NCBI GenBank assembly: GCA_943787225.1
Contig: CALSLP010000002.1
Location: 62,001 to 126,000, forward strand
Source of the DNA: an uncultured Alphaproteobacteria bacterium
GTDB lineage: Bacteria > Pseudomonadota > Alphaproteobacteria > MPNO01 > UBA2964
Length of the DNA stretch: 64,000 nucleotides
Reading direction: 5' to 3'
A program made the translations under genes and the position numbers. Positions 17,452 through 27,369 of this stretch are shown here, piece by piece. Position 1 is the stretch's first letter. Each line of letters starts with the position of its first letter. The notes below the pieces were generated by a model. The model had not been told where the DNA came from. It saw only the letters and a list, made by a program, of their open reading frames with translations, and made no database searches.

Positions 17452-19002
17452 ATGGTCGAACAACTCGTCCCTACCGGTCTGCTCCCTGTCGACGGTCCCA
17501 CACTTCTAGAGCAATTACAGAGAAACTGTGATTCTCGCGGGAATCAACCAGCCTTCATCTCTATTGACGATGGAAAAGCGCTCACCTGGAACACCCTTTT
17601 TGAATGGGTAGAACGGCTCGCCCATTTCCTTCACAGCAGGGGCATTGTCGCCAATGACCGGATTGCGGTGCTCGGTGAAAATTCATTCGAACAGCTCATC
17701 CTCTACTATGGCATTCAAAGCTATGGTGCGACCTACTGCACCATCAATACCGAGATCAACCGCAACCATCTTCTGGAAATGCTCGACCGGATTGAGCCTA
17801 AACTCATCCTTTGGGATGATGCTCTCGACCCGGATGCCATTGGTCACGGATCTACGGGCGAGTGGTTAGCGTTTAGCGCCGGTGATACGGGAGAAGGCTT
17901 GTTTGCGTCGCTTGCCAAATTCGAAGAAGGGACCCCGGCAAACGCCGATAACGACCCGGAAGATCGCTGCGTCATCTGCTTCACCTCCGGCACCTCGGCT
18001 CAGCCGAAAGGCGTACTCCATAGCTTCAGCAACTATCAGGCTATCGCTCAGCATCAGCTCGACCGCTGGGCGCTTACAAGCAGCGATAGGGTTTTAGAGT
18101 TCCGGGCTATTAGTTGGGCCTCAGCCCACATGATTTCGCTCAACGCCACGATGCTCTCGAGCGCCACGCTGTTATTTGCGAAGAATTTTTCCCGCTCACG
18201 CTTTGTCAGCTGGATTGAGACCTACCAACCGACCATCATCGTCGCAGTCCCAACGGTTGTGAATATGTTGCTGGAACACCCAATCAAAAACGGTAAACAG
18301 GTATTTTCCAGCGTCCGTTTTATATCCTGCAGCACCGCCCCTCTTATGCCCGATGCCCATCAGAGATTTGAAGAAATCTATGGTGTGAAGCTGATCCAGC
18401 TCTACGGCATGAGCGAGGGCGGAATCGTTGCAGCGAACGCACCGGATACCCGCGTCATTGGAAGTGTTGGAAGCGCTGGCATGTATCAAGAAATCACAAT
18501 CCGCGACGATACGGGCAAGACGGTACCGCCAGGCGAAATTGGCGAAATCGAGACGGTGAGTGCGCAGCACGCCCAGGCCTATCTTCATGCTGATGGGACA
18601 ATAGAAACCATTCGCGGAAAACCACTCAAAACCGGAGACCTCGGTTACCTGGACGATGCCGGATTTCTGCGTATCACCGGCCGGGCAAAGGACGTCATCA
18701 TCCGGGGCGGCGTCAATATTTCACCGCTAGAGATCGACGCTTTGATATCGCAGCACCCAGATGTCATCGAAGCCGTTACGTTTGGCGTCCCGGACCCTGT
18801 CTATGGTGAGAACATCGCGAGTTGGGTAACAATATCTTCCGATTCCAGGATAAGTACCGAAGACCTGATACGCTATTGCACCGAAAATCTTCCGGAAGCA
18901 AAGCGACCCAATACAATCGAAATTGTCGAAGAAATTCCCAAGAACCATCGTGGCAAGATAGACCGCAACGCCGCAAAAGAGCTCTGGCAGGCAGCGCAGT
19001 AA
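17452..19002 (+). CDS. AMP-dependent acyl-CoA synthetase/ligase
   Basis: A 516-residue ANL-superfamily adenylating enzyme that activates a carboxylic acid to acyl-AMP and then the CoA thioester. The P-loop is F-T-S-G-T-S-A-Q-P-K-G near residues 182-192, the A5 motif is L-Y-G-M-S-E-G-G, and the A7/A8 region is K-T-G-D-L-G...G-R-A-K-D-V-I-I-R-G-G. The catalytic C-terminal Lys is in G-K-I-D-R. It lies between a UbiD decarboxylase and a methyltransferase, so an aromatic or short-chain acid is a reasonable but unproven substrate. Confidence 0.92.
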   Translation: MVEQLVPTGLLPVDGPTLLEQLQRNCDSRGNQPAFISIDDGKALTWNTLFEWVERLAHFLHSRGIVANDRIAVLGENSFEQLILYYGIQSYGATYCTINTEINRNHLLEMLDRIEPKLILWDDALDPDAIGHGSTGEWLAFSAGDTGEGLFASLAKFEEGTPANADNDPEDRCVICFTSGTSAQPKGVLHSFSNYQAIAQHQLDRWALTSSDRVLEFRAISWASAHMISLNATMLSSATLLFAKNFSRSRFVSWIETYQPTIIVAVPTVVNMLLEHPIKNGKQVFSSVRFISCSTAPLMPDAHQRFEEIYGVKLIQLYGMSEGGIVAANAPDTRVIGSVGSAGMYQEITIRDDTGKTVPPGEIGEIETVSAQHAQAYLHADGTIETIRGKPLKTGDLGYLDDAGFLRITGRAKDVIIRGGVNISPLEIDALISQHPDVIEAVTFGVPDPVYGENIASWVTISSDSRISTEDLIRYCTENLPEAKRPNTIEIVEEIPKNHRGKIDRNAAKELWQAAQ

Positions 19003-19013
19003 GGATCAGATCA

Positions 19014-19796
19014 ATGCCCGAAAACAATACCTACACAGAGTACGACAACTTCATGGGCCGATGGAGCCGACAGGTGGCGACACAATTCCTCGACTGGTTG
19101 AATGCTCGCCAGGGGTTGAATTGGCTGGATGTAGGGTGTGGTGTCGGCATGTTAGCGCAGTCTGTCGCCAAAGATTATGCGCCATCTTCGGTGACAGGCG
19201 CCGACCCGTTAGAAAAATCCATCATCGCCGCAAAACAACACCCCAACAACATCGGCATTCAGTTCAAAATCGGTGACGCACAGGAATTACCGTTTAAGGA
19301 CACTCAATTCGATGTTGTCGTTTCAGGTCTCATGATCAAGTTCGTACCAGACAAGACAAAAGCAATTGAAGAGATGAAGCGAGTCACCCGCCCAGGCGGC
19401 ATTGTTGCGCTTTATGACTGGGACATAGACAGCAATATGAACACAACCCGGCATTTCTGGGAGGCTGTTGCCGACGTCATTCCTGATCACTCGGAAGACC
19501 GAGCGACCACCGGCGCACCCAAGACTGAAATTGACTCAATTGCCAAATCTTTTGACGTGGCAGGCGTCGAGGAGATTCAGCAAAACACAATTTCCTTTAC
19601 AACCCGCTTTCGTGATCTCGACGATTATTGGGTCCCTATTACCAGGAATTCACAAAATGTTGGTCGATTTTACAAAACGTTGACGGCAGAGCAACGCGAC
19701 GCCGTTCACCAGCGGCTAGAATACACCCTGCCCTTCGCCAGCGACGGCTCTATCTCATTTGAAAGCCGCGCTGTTGCTGTGAAAGGTATCGCTTAA
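19014..19796 (+). CDS. Class I SAM-dependent methyltransferase
   Basis: A 260-residue methyltransferase. Motif I is W-L-D-V-G-C-G-V-G near residues 35-43, motif II ends at T-G-A-D-P, and G-D-A-Q-E-L-P-F follows. The ATG at 19014 follows AAGGA by 8 nt and lies 11 nt after the ligase stop. A longer open frame reaching back to 18822 only overlaps the ligase and is not used. It is similar in layout to the methyltransferase at 4735. The substrate is unknown. Confidence 0.87.
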   Translation: MPENNTYTEYDNFMGRWSRQVATQFLDWLNARQGLNWLDVGCGVGMLAQSVAKDYAPSSVTGADPLEKSIIAAKQHPNNIGIQFKIGDAQELPFKDTQFDVVVSGLMIKFVPDKTKAIEEMKRVTRPGGIVALYDWDIDSNMNTTRHFWEAVADVIPDHSEDRATTGAPKTEIDSIAKSFDVAGVEEIQQNTISFTTRFRDLDDYWVPITRNSQNVGRFYKTLTAEQRDAVHQRLEYTLPFASDGSISFESRAVAVKGIA

Positions 19797-21533
19797 CTAA
19801 CGCCGTGCATCTGCCAAAGCCTGTGCATCATCATAGGACGTCTGCACATTGAGGACGGCCTGACGTTTTTCAACATCCACCGCCTTCAACGCCCGTTCGA
19901 GAGCGCCGGGAAGATCTTCGGCATTATCGACCCGTTCGCCATACCCACCATTGGCTTCAACAACTTTTTCAAAATCGGGGTTAGGTTCCAGCGCGGTTAA
20001 AGGCGAACGATTCAGTCGAGAGGCGGCGCCATCAGGGTGCATGCCCAACGTTGATTTGCGAACTGAGCCCCACATACGATTGTTAAGAATAATCGTACAA
20101 ACCGGTAATTCCATAGACGCGCCAACAAAATGCGCTGGCGTCGGGTTGCCAAACATATAAGAGCCGTCACCCGCCACATTAAAGACCCGCCGAGAACGAT
20201 CACCGAGCAGCAGACCAAGCGCCGCCCCATTCCCCCAACCAAGCCCACCAGCCGGGCTGGAGCCAAAGACGGTTCCTGGCTTCCGGGAGCCAAGAAAACC
20301 GACCGGCAATTGCGATTCGCTCACAAGGGCATCGTTTTCGTTCATGACCTGGCCGATACAATGGGCGACCCACGGATATTCCATCGGGCCACCAACTGAT
20401 TGACGCTCCAACAGCGCTTTATGCGCATCAGCGAGTTCTGCTTTTTGTGCCGCCACTTCCTTACGGGTGGCCCCGATACGATCTGCATTCTCCGTCATTG
20501 CGGCCGATAGAGCCCGCAAGATGGATGCTGGATCACCCGCCAATGTCAGGTCACTTCGGAAACCACGAATTGGATAATTGGCGAAAATCGGATCAACACC
20601 GGCCTGAATGACCTGAGTATCAGGAGAAATTTTATGCAGGCTCGGAATCCAGGGAACATCTGATTCCAGCGTTAAAACAACATCGGCTGCCGCAAGCCGC
20701 TCCGCCGGTTCAAACCCTGCATGCATGGGATGATCGGTAGGCAGATTTACATAGCGTGGCCGGTAACACACGACAGGAATAGCGAAACGTTCCGCAAGGG
20801 CTTCCAGCGACGCAACGTCTTCAGGGTGCTGCCCAAAAGAAGAGGAAATAATCAGCGGGTTCTTTGCTTTGCTCAGCATATCCGCCGCTTGATCGATCGC
20901 ATCCGGGTGAGGCACGCCGGCCCGCGATGCATTTCTGACCGTTGGACTGTCAAAGGTGAAATCGCCGGGTTTCTCGGCCAACATCTCGCGGGGCAATGTT
21001 AGATAGACAGGGCCACGCGGCTCCGACATGGCAACAGTCAGCGCACGATCAACCACCGTTTCAAGCTGTTCCAGATTGCGGAGTTCATAATCCCATTTGA
21101 CCAGCTCACGGACCATGCCTGCTTGGTCGAACATTTCCTGGGCCCAATGAATATAAATACTGCGGGCGCCGGGCGATCCATCTTCCGTTATTGGCGTTCT
21201 GCCAGCAGAAAACAGCATGGGAATTCGTTCGCGCGCCGCGTTCATGATGCCACACACGCCATTCGCGGTACCGACCGTCACATGCAACATCACTGCCTGC
21301 GGGCGACCGGTCGCCAGATAGAAGCCATGCGCCATGGCAACAGCAACATTTTCATGTGGTACCGTGACAGGCGTCGGTGCTTTTGATTCACCGAGCTGCG
21401 CCTTAGAGAGGGCTTCAATCACCGAGGCGAAATCTGTTCCCGCATTACCGAATAGATAGTCGACACCTCGATCAGCGAGTAGAGTGAGATAGGCTTCGGC
21501 GGTGGTATCCGCCTTAATCGTTTGTTTTCCCAA
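19797..21533 (-). CDS. Thiamine pyrophosphate-dependent enzyme, acetolactate synthase/benzoylformate decarboxylase-like
   Basis: About 578 residues with the three-domain POX/ALS fold. The cofactor-activating Glu is in V-P-H-E-N-V-A near the N-terminus. The TPP motif G-D-G-S...N-N-R-M-W is near the C-terminal third. A TTG start at 21533 is chosen because GGGGAGA precedes it. The open frame extends to 21611 without a ribosome site. It stands alone rather than beside a small ALS regulatory subunit, so a catabolic 2-oxoacid decarboxylase or lyase is more likely than branched-chain amino acid synthesis. Confidence 0.85.
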   Translation of the reverse strand: MGKQTIKADTTAEAYLTLLADRGVDYLFGNAGTDFASVIEALSKAQLGESKAPTPVTVPHENVAVAMAHGFYLATGRPQAVMLHVTVGTANGVCGIMNAARERIPMLFSAGRTPITEDGSPGARSIYIHWAQEMFDQAGMVRELVKWDYELRNLEQLETVVDRALTVAMSEPRGPVYLTLPREMLAEKPGDFTFDSPTVRNASRAGVPHPDAIDQAADMLSKAKNPLIISSSFGQHPEDVASLEALAERFAIPVVCYRPRYVNLPTDHPMHAGFEPAERLAAADVVLTLESDVPWIPSLHKISPDTQVIQAGVDPIFANYPIRGFRSDLTLAGDPASILRALSAAMTENADRIGATRKEVAAQKAELADAHKALLERQSVGGPMEYPWVAHCIGQVMNENDALVSESQLPVGFLGSRKPGTVFGSSPAGGLGWGNGAALGLLLGDRSRRVFNVAGDGSYMFGNPTPAHFVGASMELPVCTIILNNRMWGSVRKSTLGMHPDGAASRLNRSPLTALEPNPDFEKVVEANGGYGERVDNAEDLPGALERALKAVDVEKRQAVLNVQTSYDDAQALADARR

Positions 21534-21627
21534 TGTGGGTCTCCCCGAATCCAAATTTGATTTAATAGGAGTATCACCCACGATGCTGTGATTGCACACC
21601 CCCGCAATCAAAACGGAACTTTCGCCG

Positions 21628-22762
21628 ATGGCACTCAGGATTTCTTTGTTTTATGCCGCGATATTCGCGGTCATTGGCATCCTGATGCCTTTCTGGCCGG
21701 TCTGGCTGCAGTCCCGGGGAATCACAGCCACGGAAATCGGCCTGATATTGGCGGTCGCCACCTGGAGCCGGGCGATTATTAACCCGCTGCTTGCCCAACG
21801 AGCTGACCGACACGGTCGACCCGACCTGATGATTCTCTTCCTCGGATGGGGCGCTTTCCTCACCCATATTCTGTTCTTTTTTTCCGAAGGCTTCTGGAGC
21901 CTGTTTGCGATCAGCGTCATTTCATCAATTTTGCTCTTTGCGCTGATGCCCATGGCAGATGCTGTCACCATGCTCAAGGTGCGCGAAGGCACCATTGATT
22001 ACGGCAAGGTAAGGCTCTGGGGGTCTTTAACGTTTATCGCCGCCGCCCTGGGAGGAGGTCTTCTTCTCCGCGGACAGCCTGCGGATTACATTCTCTGGTT
22101 AGTGATCGGTCTGCTGGTGCTGACCGTAGCGAGTTGTCATCTCATCCCACGGGCAGAAACCCCCGGCACCAAGAATTTTATCGAACCACTGCTTAATATT
22201 CTCCGCAACGGGCGGCTGGTAATCTTCATGATGTCAGCAAGCCTGATCCAGGCGAGCCATGCTGTGTATTATGGGTTCTCTACACTTGCATTGGCGTGCC
22301 AACGGCCTCGATGAGATCACAATCGGCGCACTTTGGGCTGAAGGGGTAATCGCCGAGATCATATTGTTTGCCGTTGCCGGGAAATATATCGACCGGATCG
22401 GCCCCGTAATCTTTCTCACGATTGGCGGTCTCGCCGGATTAATTCGTTGGTCAGTGCTCGGCATGACAACCGACTTGGCCGGGTTGATCGCTGTCCAGGG
22501 CCTCCACGCCTTAACCTTTGGCGCAACGCACCTGGCGGCGCTCTACTATATAGCCAAAGCCGTCCCGGCGGGTTTCGCTGCTACAGCCCAAAGTCTCTAT
22601 TCGAGCTTTGCCGTTGGAACAACGATGGCTTTCGCCATGCTGGCCTCGGGTTGGCTTTACGAGCTTTATGCCGGAGCCGCATTTTTCGCGATGGCCGGAA
22701 TGTCGATCGCCGGCATTCTGCTTCTGATCCCAATCCGCCTCATCGCCAAAAAGTCCGCCTGA
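21628..22762 (+). CDS. MFS transporter, phenylpropionate permease (HcaT)-like, one frameshift
   Basis: Twelve-helix major facilitator resembling the HcaT/MFS_1-like group. The first half has F-W-P-V-W-L-Q-S-R-G and the loop A-D-R-H-G-R-P-D. The frame breaks at Y-Y-G-F-S-T-L and resumes at H-W-R-A-N-G-L-D-E. One extra G directly after CTT (22288) explains it, and the corrected protein is about 377 residues. Start ATG 21628 fits the family (M-A-L-R-I-S-L-F-Y). The gene diverges from the TPP enzyme and may import an aromatic acid. Confidence 0.83.
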
Positions 22763-22765
22763 TCG

Positions 22766-23474
22766 TTATTCCAGTTCGATCCGAATACCAACCGTTGCTG
22801 AGAGTGTTTGCGTGCCACGCGAAACAGGGACAGACTTGTCGCTCCGCAAGGCTTCAGCAGCCATCATCCGTGGCTTGGGGATAGCGTGTTCCGCGTTCCT
22901 GGATTTGTAAGATTTTACCTAATCCCGCACCCGCAGCATCGGCATAGAGATGTGCCCGCCGCATAGCGTCTTTGACGGCTTTACGGCGCGCCTGATCGAG
23001 AAGCTTTTCCGGCTCCGCGACCGAAAACTGTACGCCGTTGACACGATTGGACCCGGCTGAAACCACGGAATCCAACAGACGACCCAATTGTCTTTAGATC
23101 GCGCACTGTCACCGTCACCTGGTTTGCGGCCTGATATCCCGCGATCAGCCGCGGCTTGTTGCGCTCGTAACGCTCATAATATGGCGAAACACTAAAATTG
23201 CTGGTGCGGATATCCTTTTCGTCAATGCCCGCTTTGGAAAGCTGACCGAAACAGAGAACTCATTGCCTTGTTATTCGCTGTCAACGCTTCGCGCGCCGTA
23301 TTGGCCCGAGTTGGTGACACCGGTATTTATACTGGCAATGTCGGGAACCGCAGTTACCGTCCCTTTGCCTTCAACGGCGATAAAACGCGTCTTATCACTA
23401 TCGGCAAAGGCCGAACCTGCTGCCAAAAACACCAGTACGCCCCGGTTAGACCTCGCAAGCATCCTGTTCGCCAT
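22766..23474 (-). CDS. SIMPL domain (DUF541) periplasmic protein, four frameshifts
   Basis: Reading across four single-base insertions gives a 234-residue protein with a signal peptide (about residues 1-24, ending S-A-F-A) and the SIMPL pattern: V-E-G-K-G-T-V-T-A-V-P-D, T-S-N-F-S-V-S-P-Y-Y and A-V-K-D-A-M-R-R-A. The extra bases are at about 23300 (CAA[T]ACG), 23245 (CGG[T]CAG), 23082 (GGG[T]CGT) and 22874 (CAA[G]CCA). Every reconstructed segment is family-like, which argues for sequence errors over gene decay. SIMPL proteins are secreted or outer-membrane proteins of poorly known function. Confidence 0.78.
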
Positions 23475-23676
23475 AATTTTAATCCTTCACCAAATCATTC
23501 ACTGTCAAAAATACCATAAGTATGAAATATGGAGTTTATAAGGCAAAATGATACAAGTTTTCCGCCGGGGGCATGACTTCCCGATCAAATACGGCTCAAC
23601 CTTGAATCCACCCAGCTTGCTTCTCAATATCCTCGTCACATCTCGGCGAATAAACAGCGTTTCAGAACCCCATCCC

Positions 23677-25031
23677 ATGAGCAGCCCCTCCCCCTATTCA
23701 CCAATGGCTCGACTTATCGTTCTGTTGATCGGTCTTCTTTGGATCCTCGGGCTGGTTCAGGTTCTCTTCCCGACACCGCAAGTTTCGACCGTTATGGTTG
23801 GCCTCCTCGCCTGTCGTGGCGATCATCGCGTCTGCCACAGGCCACGTGGAACGTGCAGCTTCTGTGCGCTTTTCTTGGCGATCGCAACCATCTCGCTGGC
23901 GCTATTTCTATGATCAATGGGCCGCTATCGAGGGCGGATTAACGCGCGCCGCCATCTTCCCCGCATTTCTGGCCACAATCGTCTTGTTGCGGGCTACGGC
24001 GGATCAGCGACCAGAAATCGGCGTGGCCCGACGCCTTTTTACGGCCCTCGATCGAGAGCGACGGGACAGCGGGTTGGTCGTCGGCGGCTTTCTTGTCGGC
24101 TCCATCCTGCAAGTCGGCGTGTTTGCCATTATGGCACCGATTCTCGGCCGCGACGCGCCCGCAAGCGAGCGTCGGGAAGTCTTTGTCGCCGCGATGCGCG
24201 GCATGGCGCTTGTTCCTCTCTGGTCGCCTTTTGTCGTTGGCATGGCGGTCGCCAGCCAATATTTACCTAAAGTTCCGCTTGTGGCAGATCATGTCTCTGG
24301 GGCTAGGCGCTATCTGCCTTCTGCATCGTCTTTTCGATCATCTTTTTTGATCGCAAAGGAGGGCTCAGGGCCCTTTGGCAATCACTTATGACTCTGGCAC
24401 CCGTCGCGCCACCAATTGCCATTGCCGCTTTGCTCGTCGTAGGAACGGCCCTCGGCACCGGGTTTTCAACGTTGCAGGCACTGGTATTGGCAATGCCCCT
24501 GCCCTGTCTGCTGGCCGTTGCCCTCGCACCTGGCGGGTCCATCCCAACAGCCCTGCGTGCAACTGGTCAACGAGTAACGCGGATCGGCCCCGAGACCGCC
24601 ATCCTGACCTTCGCCACAATCGCTCGGCGCCGTCTTCGAAGCGGCCCTCCCTGATATGGGGCTTCTCGATTGGCTGCAGAGGCTTAATGCTCTCGCCCAC
24701 CTTTATTATCTTTTTCGTCATCACGTTTATGAACCTTATGGGGCTGATGGCTATTCACTCCATCGTCTCCGGCACGATATTACTGCTCGTTCTCTTTACG
24801 AATATTCCGACCGGCCTGTCGGACCTCGTCTTTATGCAGGCGCTGTCTAACGGGCTGGGGGTTGAACACCGCTATTTCTCTTGAGCAGCCTCTCCGTCGT
24901 AACCGGCGCTACGATGTTCGACCTGCCCATGACCCGCCTCATTAGCTGGAGCAATATCATCTATGTCTTTGTCGGCGGTGCCCTTCTGTGCCCTGATTCT
25001 CTCCGCCATCAATCCGGTTCTCGTGGCCTAA
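23677..25031 (+). pseudogene. Polytopic membrane protein, multiply frameshifted
   Basis: About 450 codons of a hydrophobic protein are spread over all three plus-strand frames. Recognisable pieces in order are M-A-R-L-I-V-L-L-I-G-L-L-W, P-A-F-L-A-T-I-V-L-L-R-A, P-L-W-S-P-F-V-V-G-M-A-V, A-I-A-A-L-L-V-V-G-T-A-L-G, F-I-I-F-F-V-I-T-F-M-N-L and S-S-L-S-V-V-T-G-A-T-M-F. About 10-12 membrane segments would be present if joined. It resembles an integral-membrane transporter, but I cannot name the family. At least five indels are needed. Whether it is a decayed gene or bad sequence cannot be told from this window alone. Confidence 0.6.
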
Positions 25032-25117
25032 TGCCCATTGATTTGATAGAACAATCGTGCGTCCGGCTTGCCGGAATTTTAGACAACGCGTAACCAGCCA
25101 GTAAGAGCGACTTCACC

Positions 25118-26425
25118 ATGGGCTGTCTTTTTCGTCTCAGCGGTCTTTTTTTTCTCGCAATGTTCTCATCGGATTGCCTATAGCGATCGCGACGAATGCT
25201 GTCCAGGATGTACAAGCCGACACTCAAGAAGACCCGGCAGCCATCAATCTGCAGGATTTAAAAAACGCCCAGCAGCTGGCCAAGCGCTTTGACCCCCGCT
25301 TAATGTCATCCTGATAAGGTCACCGAAATTCGCGCGACAACACGTGAGCTTAATACACCGTCCTGAAAGGCGCGATGGCGTGCGCTTCCAAACGTCGTGA
25401 CCACCGTCAAAGTGGCCCGGTTTGGCATCCTCATCGGAATGTCCGTGGAGTTGCCTGACAACCCCCTTGGGCGTTACCTCAACATCCGCACCGTTATTGC
25501 GTCTTCTTCATCGCGGGGCCTGAGGTTTTACCGCCTTATATGTCGGCAAGGTGGAAGTCCCCCAGCAACTCATCGATCCGGCTCTCCGCTACGCACTGGA
25601 TGCAATCGTCGGCAAGGGTAAGGCCGACCCGATTTTGAAGAGCGTCCGCTCCGTTAAGGTCCTGGGGCCAACAGTCTATGTTCGCTTTCAGCCGCCACCG
25701 AGATTTGATTAAAGGACATCAAAACCGCAGCAAGAAAACGAATACAAATCAGCAGTCCAGAGGCCGTGAAACCCTACTATGACCTCATCGAAAAGCTCGC
25801 CGCCCAATATTCCTCGCTGAGCCGGGTTTCCCTGACAGATTTTATACGCCCTCTATTCAAATTAGCAGGGCAGCGATCAAGCTCCTGGTGATCCCATCGA
25901 TGAAAACAGGGCAGCCATTTTGGCACTGGTTTTGTATTTCGGCGATTCCCGCTTTGAGCGGTTTCATTGGCGACGTGCGGACTGCTCAGCAGAAATCCAA
26001 ACGGCGGAAAATCTCTCATGTCAGGCTCAACGGCCGTCACGATTTTGTTCAGCATTTTGCAATTTCTGCCGGATTGACGCTGACCGGCGGCGAGGACACC
26101 GCGAATATCATTGGTGTCCTCAAAGAAGTGAAAGACGCCGCCAAGCAAGAAGAGTGGTTTCAGCTTCACCGACATTGGCGCCGACCGTTTGGGCGTCCGC
26201 TTTGCGAAGAAAGCAACTGAGAATCGAAAGAAGGCGCTCGAATTCCAGAGCGTCCTATCAACGGCAACATCAGAACGCCGCTTCTTTCCAACCTTCACCG
26301 ATCTTCCTGAAGGGATGACCACTGCTCAGTTCAAAACCCGCTATCGAGACACCAAGAGCCAAAAATACAAAGACGAGATCGCAAAAATTGACCGCCGCAT
26401 AGACGCTATTGGTATGTATCGATGA
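25118..26425 (+). pseudogene. Secreted hypothetical protein, multiply frameshifted
   Basis: A protein-like trail switches frames: a hydrophobic leader, then G-L-P-I-A-I-A-T-N-A-V-Q-D, D-L-K-N-A-Q-Q-L-A-K-R-F-D, V-A-R-F-G-I-L-I-G-M-S-V-E-L, Y-A-L-D-A-I-V-G-K-G-K-A-D-P, H-V-R-L-N-G-R-H-D-F-V-Q-H-F and S-F-T-D-I-G-A-D-R-L-G-V-R-F. The C-terminal R-H-D-F-x-Q-H-F block resembles a conserved uncharacterised bacterial family. Its TGA overlaps the ATG of the next EamA gene (ATGA at 26422), so the two formed one operon. The function is unknown. Confidence 0.55.
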
Positions 26426-27367
26426 CCCCAGGTCATCCCGGCTGCAGCCGCTCGGAAACCAGGTCCTTATCGGCGCCGCCTGGGGTGTTGGCGCGGCGGC
26501 GGCCCATTCATTTGTTCCCGATTGCCGTCCGATTATTGGACCACATGCCAGCAATTGAACTGGTTCTCTTCAGAAACATTATTGGTCTCACTGATTCTAC
26601 TCAGCATCATCGGCTGGCGCGGCACCCGGTTCTGGCAAACCAACCGGTTGGGGTTTCATCTGCAACGCAATCTCGCCAACTTCGCCGGGATGTGGTTGTG
26701 GTTTGCCGGGTTAGCCTTTTTGCCAATCGCGAAAGCCGTTGCCCTCCATTTCACAGTCCCTCTCATGGTCGTCGTGCTTGCCGTTATCTTTCTAAAAGAA
26801 AGACCGGGTATCACCCGGCTAACCTGCACACTGATTGGCTTTGCTGGCGTTTTGGTGATCTTACGGCCCGGTGCCGTTCCTATTGGTCCAGCTGCCTTCC
26901 TGGTCCTCGGGTCAGCCTTGTCCTATGCGGGCGTGGCAATCTACACGCGGTCATTGGGTAAGACCGATCACCCGACGACGACAACCTTTTACTACCAGTT
27001 TACGCTGACGATCTTCGCTTCGGTCTCAATGCTCGTCGGGTGGCTTATTGCGACCAATATTCCGGATACCGGAATACCGCTGGACTGGTTCATCTGGGTC
27101 ACGCCGACCTTTGTCGATATCCCTGGCCTGCTGCTTTTGGCCATTTCCGGGACGATAGCGCCCTATTGTCTGGTGCGCGCCTTTGTCCATGCCGAAGCGA
27201 CAATTATCGAACCCATCGAATATCTGCGTCTGCCCATAACAGCGTTTGTAGCCTATCTGGTCTTCGATCAGACAACGGATATCTGGGTTTGGGTTGGGGC
27301 CACCGTTATTGCCGGTTCAACCTATTATATGACCCGACATGAATCCAAAGCCTCAGGTCGCCACTGA
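26422..27367 (+). CDS. EamA/DMT family transporter, frameshifted N-terminus
   Basis: Ten-helix drug/metabolite exporter with two EamA repeats. From about 26580 the frame is clean (I-G-W-R-G-T-R-F-W to the stop). The second-half signature E-P-I-E-Y-L-R-L-P-I-T-A-F is present, as is the typical G-F-A-G-V-L-V-I-L-R-P-G at the end of repeat 1. Upstream of this, the correct protein (V-L-I-G-A-A-W-G-V-G-A-A-A-A-H-S-F-V and I-E-L-V-L-F-R-N-I-I-G-L) is spread over the other frames, so at least two or three indels lie between 26450 and 26600. It abuts the convergent UbiD gene by 2 nt. Confidence 0.82.
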
Positions 27368-27369
27368 TC

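Noticed and set aside
18822..19013. N-terminal extension of the methyltransferase
   Set aside because: The extension overlaps the acyl-CoA ligase in another frame and a good ribosome site precedes ATG 19014.
23548..23676. Longer N-terminus for the broken membrane protein
   Set aside because: The extension is Arg- and Pro-rich without homology-like features. ATG 23677 fits a short tail before the first helix.
22250..26600. A true pseudogene graveyard
   Set aside because: Segments lack the scattered substitutions expected of old decay, frames are interrupted only by single-base steps, and gene ends still overlap correctly. Sequence error is simpler.
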